Of a stretch of 64,000 nt of DNA, positions 27,143-35,381 are shown in pieces. The notes under the pieces are model-generated. The model had not been told where the DNA came from. It searched no databases and worked only from the letters and a program-made list of their open reading frames with translations. The stretch lies in IMG/VR virus record IMGVR_UViG_3300044632_000794, positions 20,476-84,475 of that record. One strand, given 5' to 3'. This DNA is from a virus. Positions within the stretch are counted from its first letter, which is position 1. The number at the start of each line of letters is the position of its first letter. A program made the position numbers and the translations under genes.

Positions 27143-28578
27143 TGATTATACTTGGAATAAATGAAACATCTCACGATGCATCAGTATCTTTAATTAAAGA
27201 CGGAGAGATATTGTTTGCTGGCCATTCAGAAAGATATAGTAAAAAGAAAAACGATTGGTATAACAACAAAGATATTATCCTGGATGCACTAAATTATGGT
27301 ACGCCAAATGCAATTGCATACTACGAAAAGCCCCTGCTTAAAAAATCTAGAATGATTTTGCATGGTGGATCCAGCGACTGGAAGCCAAATTTTCCAATAG
27401 ACGTTCCAGTGCATTACTTTAAACACCACTACTCACATGCATCTGCTGGATATTACACAAGCCTATTTAATGATGCCGCAATTGTTGTTTTAGATGCAAT
27501 TGGAGAGTATAACACTTCAACAATATGGGTTGGAGAAGGAAATAAAATTAAATTGAAATATAAGCAAAACTACCCAGTTAGCTTTGGATTATTTTATTCC
27601 GCATTTACAAAACTAATTGGCCTTATGCCAAATCAAGAAGAATACATAATGATGGGAATGGCTGCCTATGGCGATTGGAAAAGATATTACAAAGAGGTAG
27701 ATGAGTATTTTCCTTCATACGATAAACAAAAGTATAACTTTCATAAAGGAATTAATGACTGGGGAATTATAATTACAGAGCAAGATAGATTTGATATTGC
27801 AGCAGCAGTTCAAATGGTATACGAGCAAAGACTAAATCAGTTTATGCGTATGGCAAAGTCTATAACTGGTAAAAACAATCTAGTTTTTATGGGTGGTTGC
27901 GCTCTCAACTCTTCTGCAAATACGATTCTGTGGAAGATATTTGACATGATTTGGATTATGCCAAACCCAGGAGATGCTGGCAGCTCTTTGGGTGCTGCGG
28001 CAGCTTTATATGGAAAGCATATTGATTGGAAGACTCCCTACCTTGGCTACGATCTTGGGGGAGAGTATCCTGTTCAGCAAATTCTGGACGGTATATTAAA
28101 AGATGGCATAGTAGCAGTAGCAGCAGGCAGAGCAGAATACGGACCAAGAGCCCTAGGGAATAGAAGTATTCTTGCAGATCCAAGAGATCCAAACATTAAA
28201 GACAAGGTAAATATAATTAAACAGAGAGAGATGTTCAGGCCCTTTGCACCTGTGGTAATGTCAGAGCATGCATCTAAATGGTTTGATATGGACTTTGAAA
28301 GCCCTTATATGCAATACACAGTTAAATGTTTACAGCCAGAAAAAATACCGTCCGTTGTTCATGCTGATGGAACATCTAGAGTTCAAACTGTTACAAAAGA
28401 ACAGAATCCTGGACTGTATAGAGCTTTAAATAAATTTTATTTACAAACTGGAGTTCCAATACTTTTAAACACAAGTTTAAATATAAAGGGTCAGCCTTTA
28501 TTAAATGACGAAAATGACATAGTTAATTGGGAAAATGAATATAATTTTAAAATTCTTAGGGGAGTAACTGGTGAATAA
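27142..28578 (+). CDS. Carbamoyltransferase (NodU/CmcH/TobZ family)
   Basis: 478 aa. N-terminal Kae1-like domain: GINETSHDASVSL, HHYSHASAGYY (metal-binding His), MGGCALNSSAN, NPGDAGSSLGAA. C-terminal YrdC-like-associated region: EYGPRALGNRSIL, FRPFAPVV, PILLNTSLNIKGQP. The family transfers carbamoyl from carbamoyl phosphate via carbamoyl-AMP to hydroxyl groups of glycans or other metabolites. In phages such enzymes have been linked to modified nucleobases, which would need a hydroxylated acceptor. It overlaps the following SGNH gene by 8 nt. Confidence 0.9.
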   Translation: MIILGINETSHDASVSLIKDGEILFAGHSERYSKKKNDWYNNKDIILDALNYGTPNAIAYYEKPLLKKSRMILHGGSSDWKPNFPIDVPVHYFKHHYSHASAGYYTSLFNDAAIVVLDAIGEYNTSTIWVGEGNKIKLKYKQNYPVSFGLFYSAFTKLIGLMPNQEEYIMMGMAAYGDWKRYYKEVDEYFPSYDKQKYNFHKGINDWGIIITEQDRFDIAAAVQMVYEQRLNQFMRMAKSITGKNNLVFMGGCALNSSANTILWKIFDMIWIMPNPGDAGSSLGAAAALYGKHIDWKTPYLGYDLGGEYPVQQILDGILKDGIVAVAAGRAEYGPRALGNRSILADPRDPNIKDKVNIIKQREMFRPFAPVVMSEHASKWFDMDFESPYMQYTVKCLQPEKIPSVVHADGTSRVQTVTKEQNPGLYRALNKFYLQTGVPILLNTSLNIKGQPLLNDENDIVNWENEYNFKILRGVTGE

Positions 28579-29623
28579 AAATGTTATCCAAGTTAGTTAT
28601 GATTCAGATCCTATAATTTTTACAATAATATCAGCTTTTAGAAGTTTGTTGCGTAGAAGCGTACTCTTTGATATAAATGCAAAAGAGAATCAGCGGTATA
28701 TGTACTGTCCAGATTACAATTTATCTATCGATGATGATAATGAAATGATCAACCAGATGAATCTAGTTAAAAAAAATTTTGATGTACACAAAGATTATAG
28801 AAAAAGGCATAAGTATATTCTTGAAGGAAAAGAAAAAGAAATAGAATACAGATACAATCAAATTGGTTATCGAGGAAAAAAAGTTTTGGGGACAGAAAAA
28901 TTTATAGCAATTGGATGCTCTCAAACATTTGGAAGTTCCTTAGAAGAAGAGTTTACTTGGCCTACTCAACTCGAAAAACTCTTAGGATCAAGTGTTGTAA
29001 ATTTAGGAACTCCTGGCGACAGCGCAAGAGGATCAATATTAAAAGCAATGGCTTATATAAAGCAATTTGGAAAACCAGATGCCATATTTGCTTGTTTTCC
29101 AATATCTAGATCTGAAAAATTTTCAGTCCCAGGGAAAACAGTAAATAAAAGAAGCAACCTGTCAGGTCCATTCAATTCCATGCATTTAAAAGATAGCTTT
29201 AAGTTAATTGCTAAAGCTCCATATGATTACGAAGACGTAACTCCATTAGAGGATTATATCCTAGATACATTTTCTTTTATTAATATTTTTGATGCATACT
29301 GCAAAGAGGCTGGAATTAAATTAATATGGACTGGTTGGGAGGCACAGTTTGCATCAAATAGAGTAGAGGATGTGCTAAATGAACACACATCTGGATTCTT
29401 TTTTGATACCAGCATGAATGATTTTAATTTTGTTAAAGAGAACCCCGAATGCCATACAGAGTATTTAGAACACCCACTCTTCGATTATGCGGCAGATGTG
29501 GTTGTTAATCCTGATGGTCGTAAAAGTGGGCATAAGGGAATACACTGGAATATTCATATGGCTGAAAGATGCTATCTAGAGTATTTAAAATATAAACCTA
29601 TTGATTATTCCGCAGATAAATAG
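28571..29623 (+). CDS. SGNH-hydrolase-like protein
   Basis: 350 aa, GTG start after GGGGAG. Block I is GCSQTFG with the catalytic Ser, block II Gly in NLGTPGDS, and a C-terminal DGRKSGHKGIHWN supplies the Asp/His. It could be an esterase or an acyl/acetyl hydrolase for surface glycans. Translationally coupled to the carbamoyltransferase, so both may act on one substrate. A paralogue is at 33567. Confidence 0.75.
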   Translation: MNKNVIQVSYDSDPIIFTIISAFRSLLRRSVLFDINAKENQRYMYCPDYNLSIDDDNEMINQMNLVKKNFDVHKDYRKRHKYILEGKEKEIEYRYNQIGYRGKKVLGTEKFIAIGCSQTFGSSLEEEFTWPTQLEKLLGSSVVNLGTPGDSARGSILKAMAYIKQFGKPDAIFACFPISRSEKFSVPGKTVNKRSNLSGPFNSMHLKDSFKLIAKAPYDYEDVTPLEDYILDTFSFINIFDAYCKEAGIKLIWTGWEAQFASNRVEDVLNEHTSGFFFDTSMNDFNFVKENPECHTEYLEHPLFDYAADVVVNPDGRKSGHKGIHWNIHMAERCYLEYLKYKPIDYSADK

Positions 29624-29629
29624 TATACT
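29601..29629 (+). promoter_or_regulatory. tRNA promoter TTGATT-17-TATACT
   Basis: -35 29601-29606, -10 29624-29629. Predicted +1 is 29636, two bases before the tRNA-Arg 5' end. It probably also drives ahpC/ahpD. Confidence 0.65.
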
Positions 29630-29637
29630 GATGTTAT

Positions 29638-29709
29638 ACCTCTGTAGCTCAGAGGAAGAGCAACAGACTTCTAATCTGTTGGCCGCTGGTTCGAATCCAG
29701 CCAGGGGTG
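29638..29709 (+). tRNA. tRNA-Arg (anticodon TCT)
   Basis: Acceptor ACCTCTG/CAGGGGT (one G-U), anticodon arm ACAGA-CTTCTAA-TCTGT, T loop TTCGAAT. It reads AGA, the arginine codon that dominates these genes. CCA not encoded. Confidence 0.92.
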
Positions 29710-29710
29710 C

Positions 29711-29723
29711 GATACGTAGTATC
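29711..29723 (+). promoter_or_regulatory. Hairpin immediately after tRNA-Arg
   Basis: GATAC-GTA-GTATC perfect stem-loop beginning two bases after the tRNA discriminator. After tRNA 3' processing, the ahpC mRNA would begin with this hairpin, followed by AAGGAG. Confidence 0.55.
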
Positions 29724-29746
29724 ACCACTTATATATAAGGAGAAAA

Positions 29747-30283
29747 ATGAAAACCGTAGGAGATAAGCTTGGTAACTTTGCTGTTACTGGAGTTAAGCCA
29801 GGGGCTTTGTCGTATGATGAATCCTCTTTCGAAATAATTACGCAGGAATCTTTTCCAGGAAAATGGAAAGTTATTGCTTTCTATCCCAAGGACTTTACGT
29901 TTGTATGCCCAACCGAAATTGTTGCATACGATGCTTTAGTAAATGATTTTAATGATAGAGATACAGTTCTAATGACTGGTTCTGTTGATAATGAATTTTG
30001 CAAAATTGCATGGAGAAATGCACATGATGATCTCAAGAAGACAAACTCATGGTCATTTGCAGATACAGCGCACCAACTAGCTAGCGACCTTGGAGTACAT
30101 CACTCTTCTGGAGTTACATACCGTGCTACATTTATTGTTGACCCAGAAAATATTATTCAGCATGTAACTGTAAACAATCTAGATGTAGGAAGAAACCCAG
30201 ACGAAACACTTCGCATACTAGATGCACTGCAAACAGGAGAGCTTTGTGCATGCAATAGGTCATTAGGCGGAGAAACTCTTTAA
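29747..30283 (+). CDS. ahpC: Peroxiredoxin, AhpC family
   Basis: 178 aa. The peroxidatic Cys54 is in the hallmark TFVCPTE. A C-terminal pair (CAC, near 167/169) would serve as resolving cysteines. It reduces peroxides in the cytosol, protecting the cell during infection. AAGGAG lies before ATG. Directly followed by ahpD, as in Actinobacteria, where AhpD replaces AhpF as reductant. Confidence 0.92.
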   Translation: MKTVGDKLGNFAVTGVKPGALSYDESSFEIITQESFPGKWKVIAFYPKDFTFVCPTEIVAYDALVNDFNDRDTVLMTGSVDNEFCKIAWRNAHDDLKKTNSWSFADTAHQLASDLGVHHSSGVTYRATFIVDPENIIQHVTVNNLDVGRNPDETLRILDALQTGELCACNRSLGGETL

Positions 30284-30795
30284 TGACATGGGTAGACCAA
30301 CTTAAAGAATCTCTTCCAGAGTATGCTAAAGATATAAAATTAAACCTGGATGCTGTTATTAATAGGTCTACTATTGATCCAGAGCATGCTACATACCTTT
30401 CAATTTCAGCAGCATTTGCAACTGGAAACGCCAAGCTGCTTGCATTTATAGTTGCAAGCGCAACGGATGAAGTCGAAAAGAATGCAGCCCTTACAGCAGG
30501 CGCTATAATGGCACAAAATAATACCTGGTATCCTTTTATTGAAATGGCTGACGATGCTAATCTTAAAGGATTACCAGCACAACTTAGAATGAATGCTATA
30601 TCATCTCACGGCGGTACAACAAAGGGCAAGTTTGAAGCATACTCATTAGCATCATCAATAGTTGGCAAGTGTCATTTTTGTGTTAAAGCACACTATGATA
30701 CATTGAAAGAAGAAGGATATAGTGTTGAGCAATTACGTGATATCGGAAGAATTGCAGCAACAATTAATGCGCTGTCTAAGATCTTGTCAGCTTAA
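30283..30795 (+). CDS. ahpD: Alkyl hydroperoxide reductase AhpD-like (carboxymuconolactone decarboxylase family)
   Basis: 170 aa. The CxxC and proton-relay His of AhpD are in CHFCVKAH (Cys130, Cys133, His137 here), with a helical fold. It reduces AhpC with electrons from lipoyl or similar carriers. TAATG-coupled to ahpC. The pair forms a complete actinobacterial-type peroxide detoxification unit. Confidence 0.9.
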   Translation: MTWVDQLKESLPEYAKDIKLNLDAVINRSTIDPEHATYLSISAAFATGNAKLLAFIVASATDEVEKNAALTAGAIMAQNNTWYPFIEMADDANLKGLPAQLRMNAISSHGGTTKGKFEAYSLASSIVGKCHFCVKAHYDTLKEEGYSVEQLRDIGRIAATINALSKILSA

Positions 30796-30832
30796 ATTGA
30801 TTTCCTTGGTATGAATTAAAACTGCCAGCATT

Positions 30833-30905
30833 GTTCCTATAGCTCAGCTGGTAGAGCAGCAGACTTTTAATCTGCGGGTCGATGGTTCGATACCATCTGG
30901 GGACA
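30833..30905 (+). tRNA. tRNA-Lys (anticodon TTT)
   Basis: Acceptor GTTCCTA/TGGGGAC with two G-U pairs, anticodon arm GCAGA-CTTTTAA-TCTGC, T loop TTCGATA. Reads AAA/AAG. CCA not encoded. Confidence 0.9.
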
Positions 30906-30909
30906 CGCT

Positions 30910-30982
30910 TGGGGATTAGCTCAGCTGGCAGAGCGGGAAACTGTTAATTTCTAGGTCATAGGTTCGATCCCTATATCCCCAG
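30910..30982 (+). tRNA. tRNA-Asn (anticodon GTT)
   Basis: Acceptor TGGGGAT/ATCCCCA, anticodon arm GGAAA-CTGTTAA-TTTCT, T loop TTCGATC. Only 4 nt separate it from tRNA-Lys, so both come from one transcript. Confidence 0.9.
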
Positions 30983-30990
30983 CAATATGA

Positions 30991-31021
30991 TATAATTAAA
31001 ACAGGTCGCCAAACGGGGCCT
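30991..31021 (+). promoter_or_regulatory. Hsp20 promoter -10 with 5'-terminal hairpin
   Basis: TATAAT 30991-30996. Predicted +1 is 31003, the first base of AGGTC-N9-GGCCT (31003-31021). A GAAAGGGGA Shine-Dalgarno precedes ATG 31054. Confidence 0.6.
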
Positions 31022-31053
31022 AAATTAAACTATTCGCTTGAAAGGGGAATAAA

Positions 31054-31470
31054 ATGGTAACACAATTTGCTATGGATCTATTTAAGGATCCATTTTTTAT
31101 TGGCTTCAACAGAGAGTTGGAGCGTTTCAATAGTCTTAGTAAGGTAAACAATACGGCATTCCCGCCATATGATTTGCTAAAGCTAGACGAAGATAACTAT
31201 CAGTTAACTCTGGCAGTTGCTGGATTCACAAGAGAAGATCTGACTGTGTCAATTGAAGACGGAAGTCTTTGGATCACAGGTGAAATTACAGAGGTAACAG
31301 ATGCAGAAATTGTCCACAAGGGAATCGCTGCACGTAAGTTCACAAGAATCTTTGAACTAAGTGAATACATGGAAGTTTCTAGTGTAGAGCTAAAGGATGG
31401 CATGTTGCATATCCGTGTAGTTAGAAATCTACCAAAAGAAAAACAACCAAAAATTCTAAAAATTAAATAA
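31054..31470 (+). CDS. Small heat shock protein, Hsp20/alpha-crystallin
   Basis: 138 aa. The alpha-crystallin domain spans about residues 30-130 with LTLAVAGFTREDLTVSIED, GIAARKFTRIFEL and VELKDGMLHIRV; a terminal I-x-I/V-like motif (PKILKIK) is present. A holdase chaperone, common in phages with large proteomes. Its own leadered promoter suggests strong expression. Confidence 0.92.
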   Translation: MVTQFAMDLFKDPFFIGFNRELERFNSLSKVNNTAFPPYDLLKLDEDNYQLTLAVAGFTREDLTVSIEDGSLWITGEITEVTDAEIVHKGIAARKFTRIFELSEYMEVSSVELKDGMLHIRVVRNLPKEKQPKILKIK

Positions 31471-31521
31471 CCGTGAGACCTGGGTATGTCCAAAAACTGC
31501 CCTTCTAACAGAAAGATTAAA

Positions 31522-32283
31522 ATGATTATACAAATTATTGGATTACCAGGCTCTGGGAAAACAGAACTTGCAAAAGCCTTGAAAGAGCGCATTAATGCTA
31601 TTCACCTTAATGCTGACGAAGTTCGTGCAACAGTAAATTCTGATTTAGGGTTTAGTCTAGACGACAGGCTTGAGCAGGCTCGACGCATGGGAGAGATGGC
31701 AAGGTTAATATCTAAACAAGGTGTTGCTCCAGTAGTTGTTGACTTCGTATGCCCAACGGAACTAACACGATCAGCTTTTGGTAAGCCAGACGTACTTGTA
31801 TTTATGGATACTCTTGCAGAAGGCCGTTTTGAAGACACCAATAAAATGTTTGAACGACCAACAGAGTTTGATGTATCATTTATTAGCCATAACCTAGATG
31901 CAGAAGCAAAGGCGTCTCACATAATTAATAAGTTTAATCTACATGATTGGTCTGCACCTACAACACTTATGCTGGGTAGGTACCAGCCTTGGCACGAAGG
32001 CCACCACGCCCTTTACAAGGAGGCGGGTAAGAGAACAGATCAAGTACTACTTGGAGTACGTAATACATATAATACAAGTGAAAAAGATCCACTTAAGTTT
32101 GATCAGGTAAAGGAATATATTGCCAAAGATGAATTTATGGATGGGGCATTAGTATTAAGACTACCTAACATTACCAATATTGTATATGGTCGTGATGTAG
32201 GATATAAAATTGAGCAAGTAGATTTGGGGGCAACTATACATGCTATTTCAGCTACTGAAAAACGTCGTGAATTGGGCATCTAG
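31522..32283 (+). CDS. APS-kinase-like P-loop kinase fused to a nucleotidylyltransferase domain
   Basis: 253 aa from ATG 31522, preferred over 31486 because AGAAAG lies just upstream and the kinase fold starts at once. The N-terminal half resembles CysC: GLPGSGKTELAKAL, NADEVRATVNSDLGFSLDDR, RRMGEMARL. The C-terminal half has the adenylyl/cytidylyltransferase HxGH motif in GRYQPWHEGHHALY and a later ISATEKR, close to the ISST motif of NMNAT-like enzymes. It could make PAPS or act as a NadR-like bifunctional enzyme with reversed domain order. A PAPS-using sulfotransferase-like gene occurs at 50210. Confidence 0.75.
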   Translation: MIIQIIGLPGSGKTELAKALKERINAIHLNADEVRATVNSDLGFSLDDRLEQARRMGEMARLISKQGVAPVVVDFVCPTELTRSAFGKPDVLVFMDTLAEGRFEDTNKMFERPTEFDVSFISHNLDAEAKASHIINKFNLHDWSAPTTLMLGRYQPWHEGHHALYKEAGKRTDQVLLGVRNTYNTSEKDPLKFDQVKEYIAKDEFMDGALVLRLPNITNIVYGRDVGYKIEQVDLGATIHAISATEKRRELGI

Positions 32284-32362
32284 TATCGGTAAAGGTATTG
32301 CAGATGCAGAAGAAAGAATGATAGAAGAGATGTATAGGAAAAAAGAAGATGAAAGTAACTAA
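32267..32362 (+). CDS. Possible mini-protein
   Basis: 31 aa, GTG start, amphipathic helix rich in Glu/Lys. It overlaps the kinase gene and the DUF2061-like gene. No strong SD. Kept as a low-confidence gene because it fills the gap between two coupled genes. Confidence 0.35.
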   Translation: MNWASSIGKGIADAEERMIEEMYRKKEDESN

Positions 32363-32552
32363 AGCCAGATCATTTGTTAAAGCATTAAGCTATCGCATAT
32401 GGGGAACACTTTCTTCTGTAGCAGTTGCTTATGCTATTACAAAAAATGCTTCTCTATCTGTTACAATTGCATTTTGGGAAACGGTAGTTAAGGTATTTAT
32501 TTACTACGCACATGAGCGTGGATGGAACTATATACAATGGGGGAGAAAATAA
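32349..32552 (+). CDS. DUF2061-like membrane protein
   Basis: 67 aa. RSFVKALSYRIWGTL, then two hydrophobic helices, then YYAHERGWNYIQWG, the DUF2061 signature. As I recall, DUF2061 domains are found fused or adjacent to APS kinases in bacteria, which would fit the upstream gene. A second similar protein is at 46913. Function unknown; inner membrane. Confidence 0.8.
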   Translation: MKVTKARSFVKALSYRIWGTLSSVAVAYAITKNASLSVTIAFWETVVKVFIYYAHERGWNYIQWGRK

Positions 32553-32959
32553 TGTTTGAATATTATGTAAAGAAAGTAAGCAAGGTTGTAGACGGAGATA
32601 CTATTGATGTAGATATTGATCTTGGGTTTGATATATCATTTACTTCAAGAGTCAGGTTAGCTGGGATAGATACTCCAGAAAGTCGTACAACAGATAAAAT
32701 GGAAAAAGCATTAGGTCTTGAAGCCAAAGCTTACCTTAAGAGTGCAATTGACTCAGCTAAATCTGTTGTTATCAAAACAGAAAAGATGGACTCATCTGAA
32801 AAGTATGGTCGCATTTTAGGATGGGTTTTCTTGGACGGATCAGATAAATCTATTAATCAAAAGATGATTGAGGACGGACATGCTTGGGGCTATATGGGAG
32901 AAACAAAGATTAAAGACTTTGACGCATTAGCAAAAGCTAGGAAGAAAAGCGGTAAGTAA
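32552..32959 (+). CDS. Thermonuclease-like (SNase) nuclease
   Basis: 135 aa from ATG 32552 (TAATG with the upstream gene). The staphylococcal nuclease fold is shown by VVDGDTIDVDID, RVRLAGIDTPE, EKYGRILGWV (catalytic Arg) and MIEDGHAWGY. It degrades DNA or RNA non-specifically. No obvious signal peptide, so it probably acts in the cytoplasm, e.g. host DNA turnover. Confidence 0.88.
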   Translation: MFEYYVKKVSKVVDGDTIDVDIDLGFDISFTSRVRLAGIDTPESRTTDKMEKALGLEAKAYLKSAIDSAKSVVIKTEKMDSSEKYGRILGWVFLDGSDKSINQKMIEDGHAWGYMGETKIKDFDALAKARKKSGK

Positions 32960-33561
32960 TGACTTCTGTATTAGATCAAATTAAGTCTGCTAAAAAAAAT
33001 AATACATTTCTGCATATAAAAAATTTTAATAGCGATGTGCCGTCATGGGATAATTTTATTAATAACCTAAACTATAAGTATAATAACAACTACGAAAATA
33101 AAAAAAATGAGGATAGAAGATTTTTTACAAATAATGATGTCAAGACTGAAATTTTTTCTCAGTATGACAAACTAGATGCATTTGCACACTACTCTTATGT
33201 ATTTAAAAACAATGAGAGTTTTTTTAAAGAAAACTACCTACCTGGCTGTGAAGACATAGCAAAAATGCTATATGAATCATTAGAAGAAGATAAGCAATTT
33301 ATACATGCAACTGCAATAACAAATTTTATTAAGCATGATAAGGAGTATGAAATTCATTTTGATGGAACTGAGGTAATTAATTGGCATTGTATTGGGAAAA
33401 TAGAATGGAAAGTCTATGACGAAAATGATAATTGTTCTGTTTTGCAAATAGATCCAGGCGATTTAGTTTTTATTCCTGCTAAAATGAAGCATCAGGTTAT
33501 AATATATGAGCCTAGAGCTTCAATAATATTTGATTTCTTTTTAAAAGAAGATGCAGCATAA
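32959..33561 (+). CDS. Cupin/JmjC-like 2OG oxygenase
   Basis: 200 aa. The beta-barrel core has EIHFDGTEV (HxD), IEWKVY, IDPGDLVFIPAKMKHQV (distal His) and an Arg in PRASIIFDF, as in JmjC/FIH-type oxygenases. It shares an N-terminal layout (FLHIKNF...W..FI..LNYKYN) with the gene at 34659. TAATG-coupled to the nuclease. Substrate unknown. Confidence 0.65.
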   Translation: MTSVLDQIKSAKKNNTFLHIKNFNSDVPSWDNFINNLNYKYNNNYENKKNEDRRFFTNNDVKTEIFSQYDKLDAFAHYSYVFKNNESFFKENYLPGCEDIAKMLYESLEEDKQFIHATAITNFIKHDKEYEIHFDGTEVINWHCIGKIEWKVYDENDNCSVLQIDPGDLVFIPAKMKHQVIIYEPRASIIFDFFLKEDAA

Positions 33562-33566
33562 TCTTT

Positions 33567-34469
33567 ATGAAAAATAAATACAGTCATATAGAAAAAGATT
33601 TGTCTCCTGATAATTTTATTTCAAAAAATGTTAGAAAAGGAATTAAATTTTATAAAAAAGATGGATATTTTTACAGCGATATTTTATTTTTTTATGAAAC
33701 TTCATTAACCAGCGGTGAGGCATTTGAATATCAAATAAACTCTCAGGGGTTTAGGGGAAAAGACTTTAGCGAATTTAATGACAATAACATCAATATATTA
33801 TTTGGTGGATGCTCACAAACACTTGGAGTTGGACTGCCAGAAAAAAATACATGGTATTCAAAGCTATCTAATAAAATAAAATTATTGCATGAAGGCAGAG
33901 ACGTTGATTTTTATAATGTTGGTGTAAATGGAGGAGGCATTGATCTTACTATAAAAAATGTTATTGCTTTTATAAGAAGTGGCAAAATCCCAGATTATTT
34001 ATTTTTATTCCTACCAGAATCTTCTAGAACTATTTGTTTTGAAGAAAAAACAAAAAAATTTCAACCCTACTTGTTAACTAATCCTCGTGATGAAGATAAA
34101 GATTACTATTCTAATAAATATATACACGAGAATAAACTACTTACAAATTTTATGTTATTGTCAATGCTAGAAGAAATATGTAAATTCTCAGGTATAAAGT
34201 TATTGTGGACAACATGGTGGCTTGATGACAATAGCCTATATTCTAACTCATCATTTAATAATTTCTTTGCTATGAGCAAAGAATTGCCTTATCATGTTGT
34301 TCTTGAAAAAGAAGGTAATGAGTTTAATGTTGCATACTTTAATGAAGAGTTTGAAAATAATGACAATGAATCATATTGGCATGTTGCAAGGGATGGAAGT
34401 CACTATGGTTCGGCTGCAAGCAACTTTATTGCTGAAAGTTTTATGAAAGAATTAAATAGGGTTAAGTAA
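33567..34469 (+). CDS. SGNH-hydrolase-like protein (second copy)
   Basis: 300 aa. GGCSQTLG (catalytic Ser block), NVGVNGGG (block II) and ARDGSHYG (Asp/His block). N-terminal region matches the layout of the 28571 protein (INSQGFRGKDF versus YNQIGYRGKKV). Flanked by two JmjC-like oxygenases, so the set may modify a common substrate. Confidence 0.75.
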   Translation: MKNKYSHIEKDLSPDNFISKNVRKGIKFYKKDGYFYSDILFFYETSLTSGEAFEYQINSQGFRGKDFSEFNDNNINILFGGCSQTLGVGLPEKNTWYSKLSNKIKLLHEGRDVDFYNVGVNGGGIDLTIKNVIAFIRSGKIPDYLFLFLPESSRTICFEEKTKKFQPYLLTNPRDEDKDYYSNKYIHENKLLTNFMLLSMLEEICKFSGIKLLWTTWWLDDNSLYSNSSFNNFFAMSKELPYHVVLEKEGNEFNVAYFNEEFENNDNESYWHVARDGSHYGSAASNFIAESFMKELNRVK

Positions 34470-34657
34470 TGCCAGTATACGAATATAAATGCTCATACGA
34501 CGAAGCCCATCCATTAATGTCAGTACATAGATCAATTGTAGATAGTGATCCTGGATACACCTGTGTTGAATGCGAATCTAATATGATTAGACATTTTACA
34601 CCATTTGGAATACAATTTAAGGGTAGTGGATTTTACAAGACAGATAACGGGGGATAG
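34469..34657 (+). CDS. FmdB-like zinc-ribbon protein
   Basis: 62 aa. MPVYEYKC, then CVEC and a C-terminal FKGSGFYKTD match the FmdB family (putative regulatory zinc ribbon), common in Actinobacteria and their phages. TAATG-coupled to the SGNH gene. Confidence 0.75.
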   Translation: MPVYEYKCSYDEAHPLMSVHRSIVDSDPGYTCVECESNMIRHFTPFGIQFKGSGFYKTDNGG

Positions 34658-34658
34658 A

Positions 34659-35309
34659 ATGCAAAGAGATACTATAGAAGAGTTTATGAAATTAATAAAA
34701 AAATCTATAGAGTTAAATAAACCACTTTTTATAAAATCTTACATGGATTATAGTTTTACATGGGAACACATAATAGATGCAATTGATATTTCTTACAACA
34801 CCAAGATCCCTTTGCCAAAAGACGTCGTAGTGGATGACCCAGATCATCTGATTGATCTTCAAATGGCACAGCCAAATAAACTTAAAACATCTTTTGATAA
34901 GCCTGTTACATTTCACGCTTTAGACCTTTTGTCAGCAAACAATAAATTTGATTCAAAAGAGTATGATGAGGTTAAAGAAATGAAAGAAATTCTTCAAAAA
35001 ACAGATATCGGGCGATACGTTTATGACAAGTTTGCAATAAATATGGCAAAAAATGGATATTACGTGCTGCCACACAGAGACTCGCATCACGTTTTGTTGA
35101 CTCAGGTAATTGGCAAATCAAAATATGTAATACATGAATCATTAGAGTCTGATCCGTATAGCGAGCTTATTGATGTGTCTGAAAGAAAATTTACAGAGTA
35201 TGATATGGAAAAAAATGATATTCTTTTTATGCCCAAAGGAACAATCCATTCAATAGAAAATTCAAGCCCACGTGTTAGCTGTATATTTGATATAAAAGAT
35301 ACTGTTTAA
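34659..35309 (+). CDS. Cupin/JmjC-like 2OG oxygenase (second copy)
   Basis: 216 aa from ATG 34659, preceded by GGGGG; a longer frame from 34605 overlaps the zinc ribbon. LPHRDSHHVLL holds the HxD motif, then KSKYVIHES, NDILFMPKGTIHSI (distal His) and RVSCIFDI. N-terminus is homologous to the 32959 protein. A paralogous pair flanking the SGNH gene. Confidence 0.65.
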   Translation: MQRDTIEEFMKLIKKSIELNKPLFIKSYMDYSFTWEHIIDAIDISYNTKIPLPKDVVVDDPDHLIDLQMAQPNKLKTSFDKPVTFHALDLLSANNKFDSKEYDEVKEMKEILQKTDIGRYVYDKFAINMAKNGYYVLPHRDSHHVLLTQVIGKSKYVIHESLESDPYSELIDVSERKFTEYDMEKNDILFMPKGTIHSIENSSPRVSCIFDIKDTV

Positions 35310-35339
35310 CATAGTACTGCTATATAATCCTAAGTAGGG

Positions 35340-35345
35340 TATAAT
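35340..35345 (+). promoter_or_regulatory. -10 box upstream of 35382
   Basis: TATAAT in the context GGTATAATT-N2-CTAAGTAA, nearly the same as at 36139-36155 before the next gene. A further TATAAT occurs at 35323. Followed by GGGAG before ATG 35382. Confidence 0.5.
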
Positions 35346-35381
35346 TAACTAAGTAAAAAATAGTTTGTCAGGGAGCATTTT

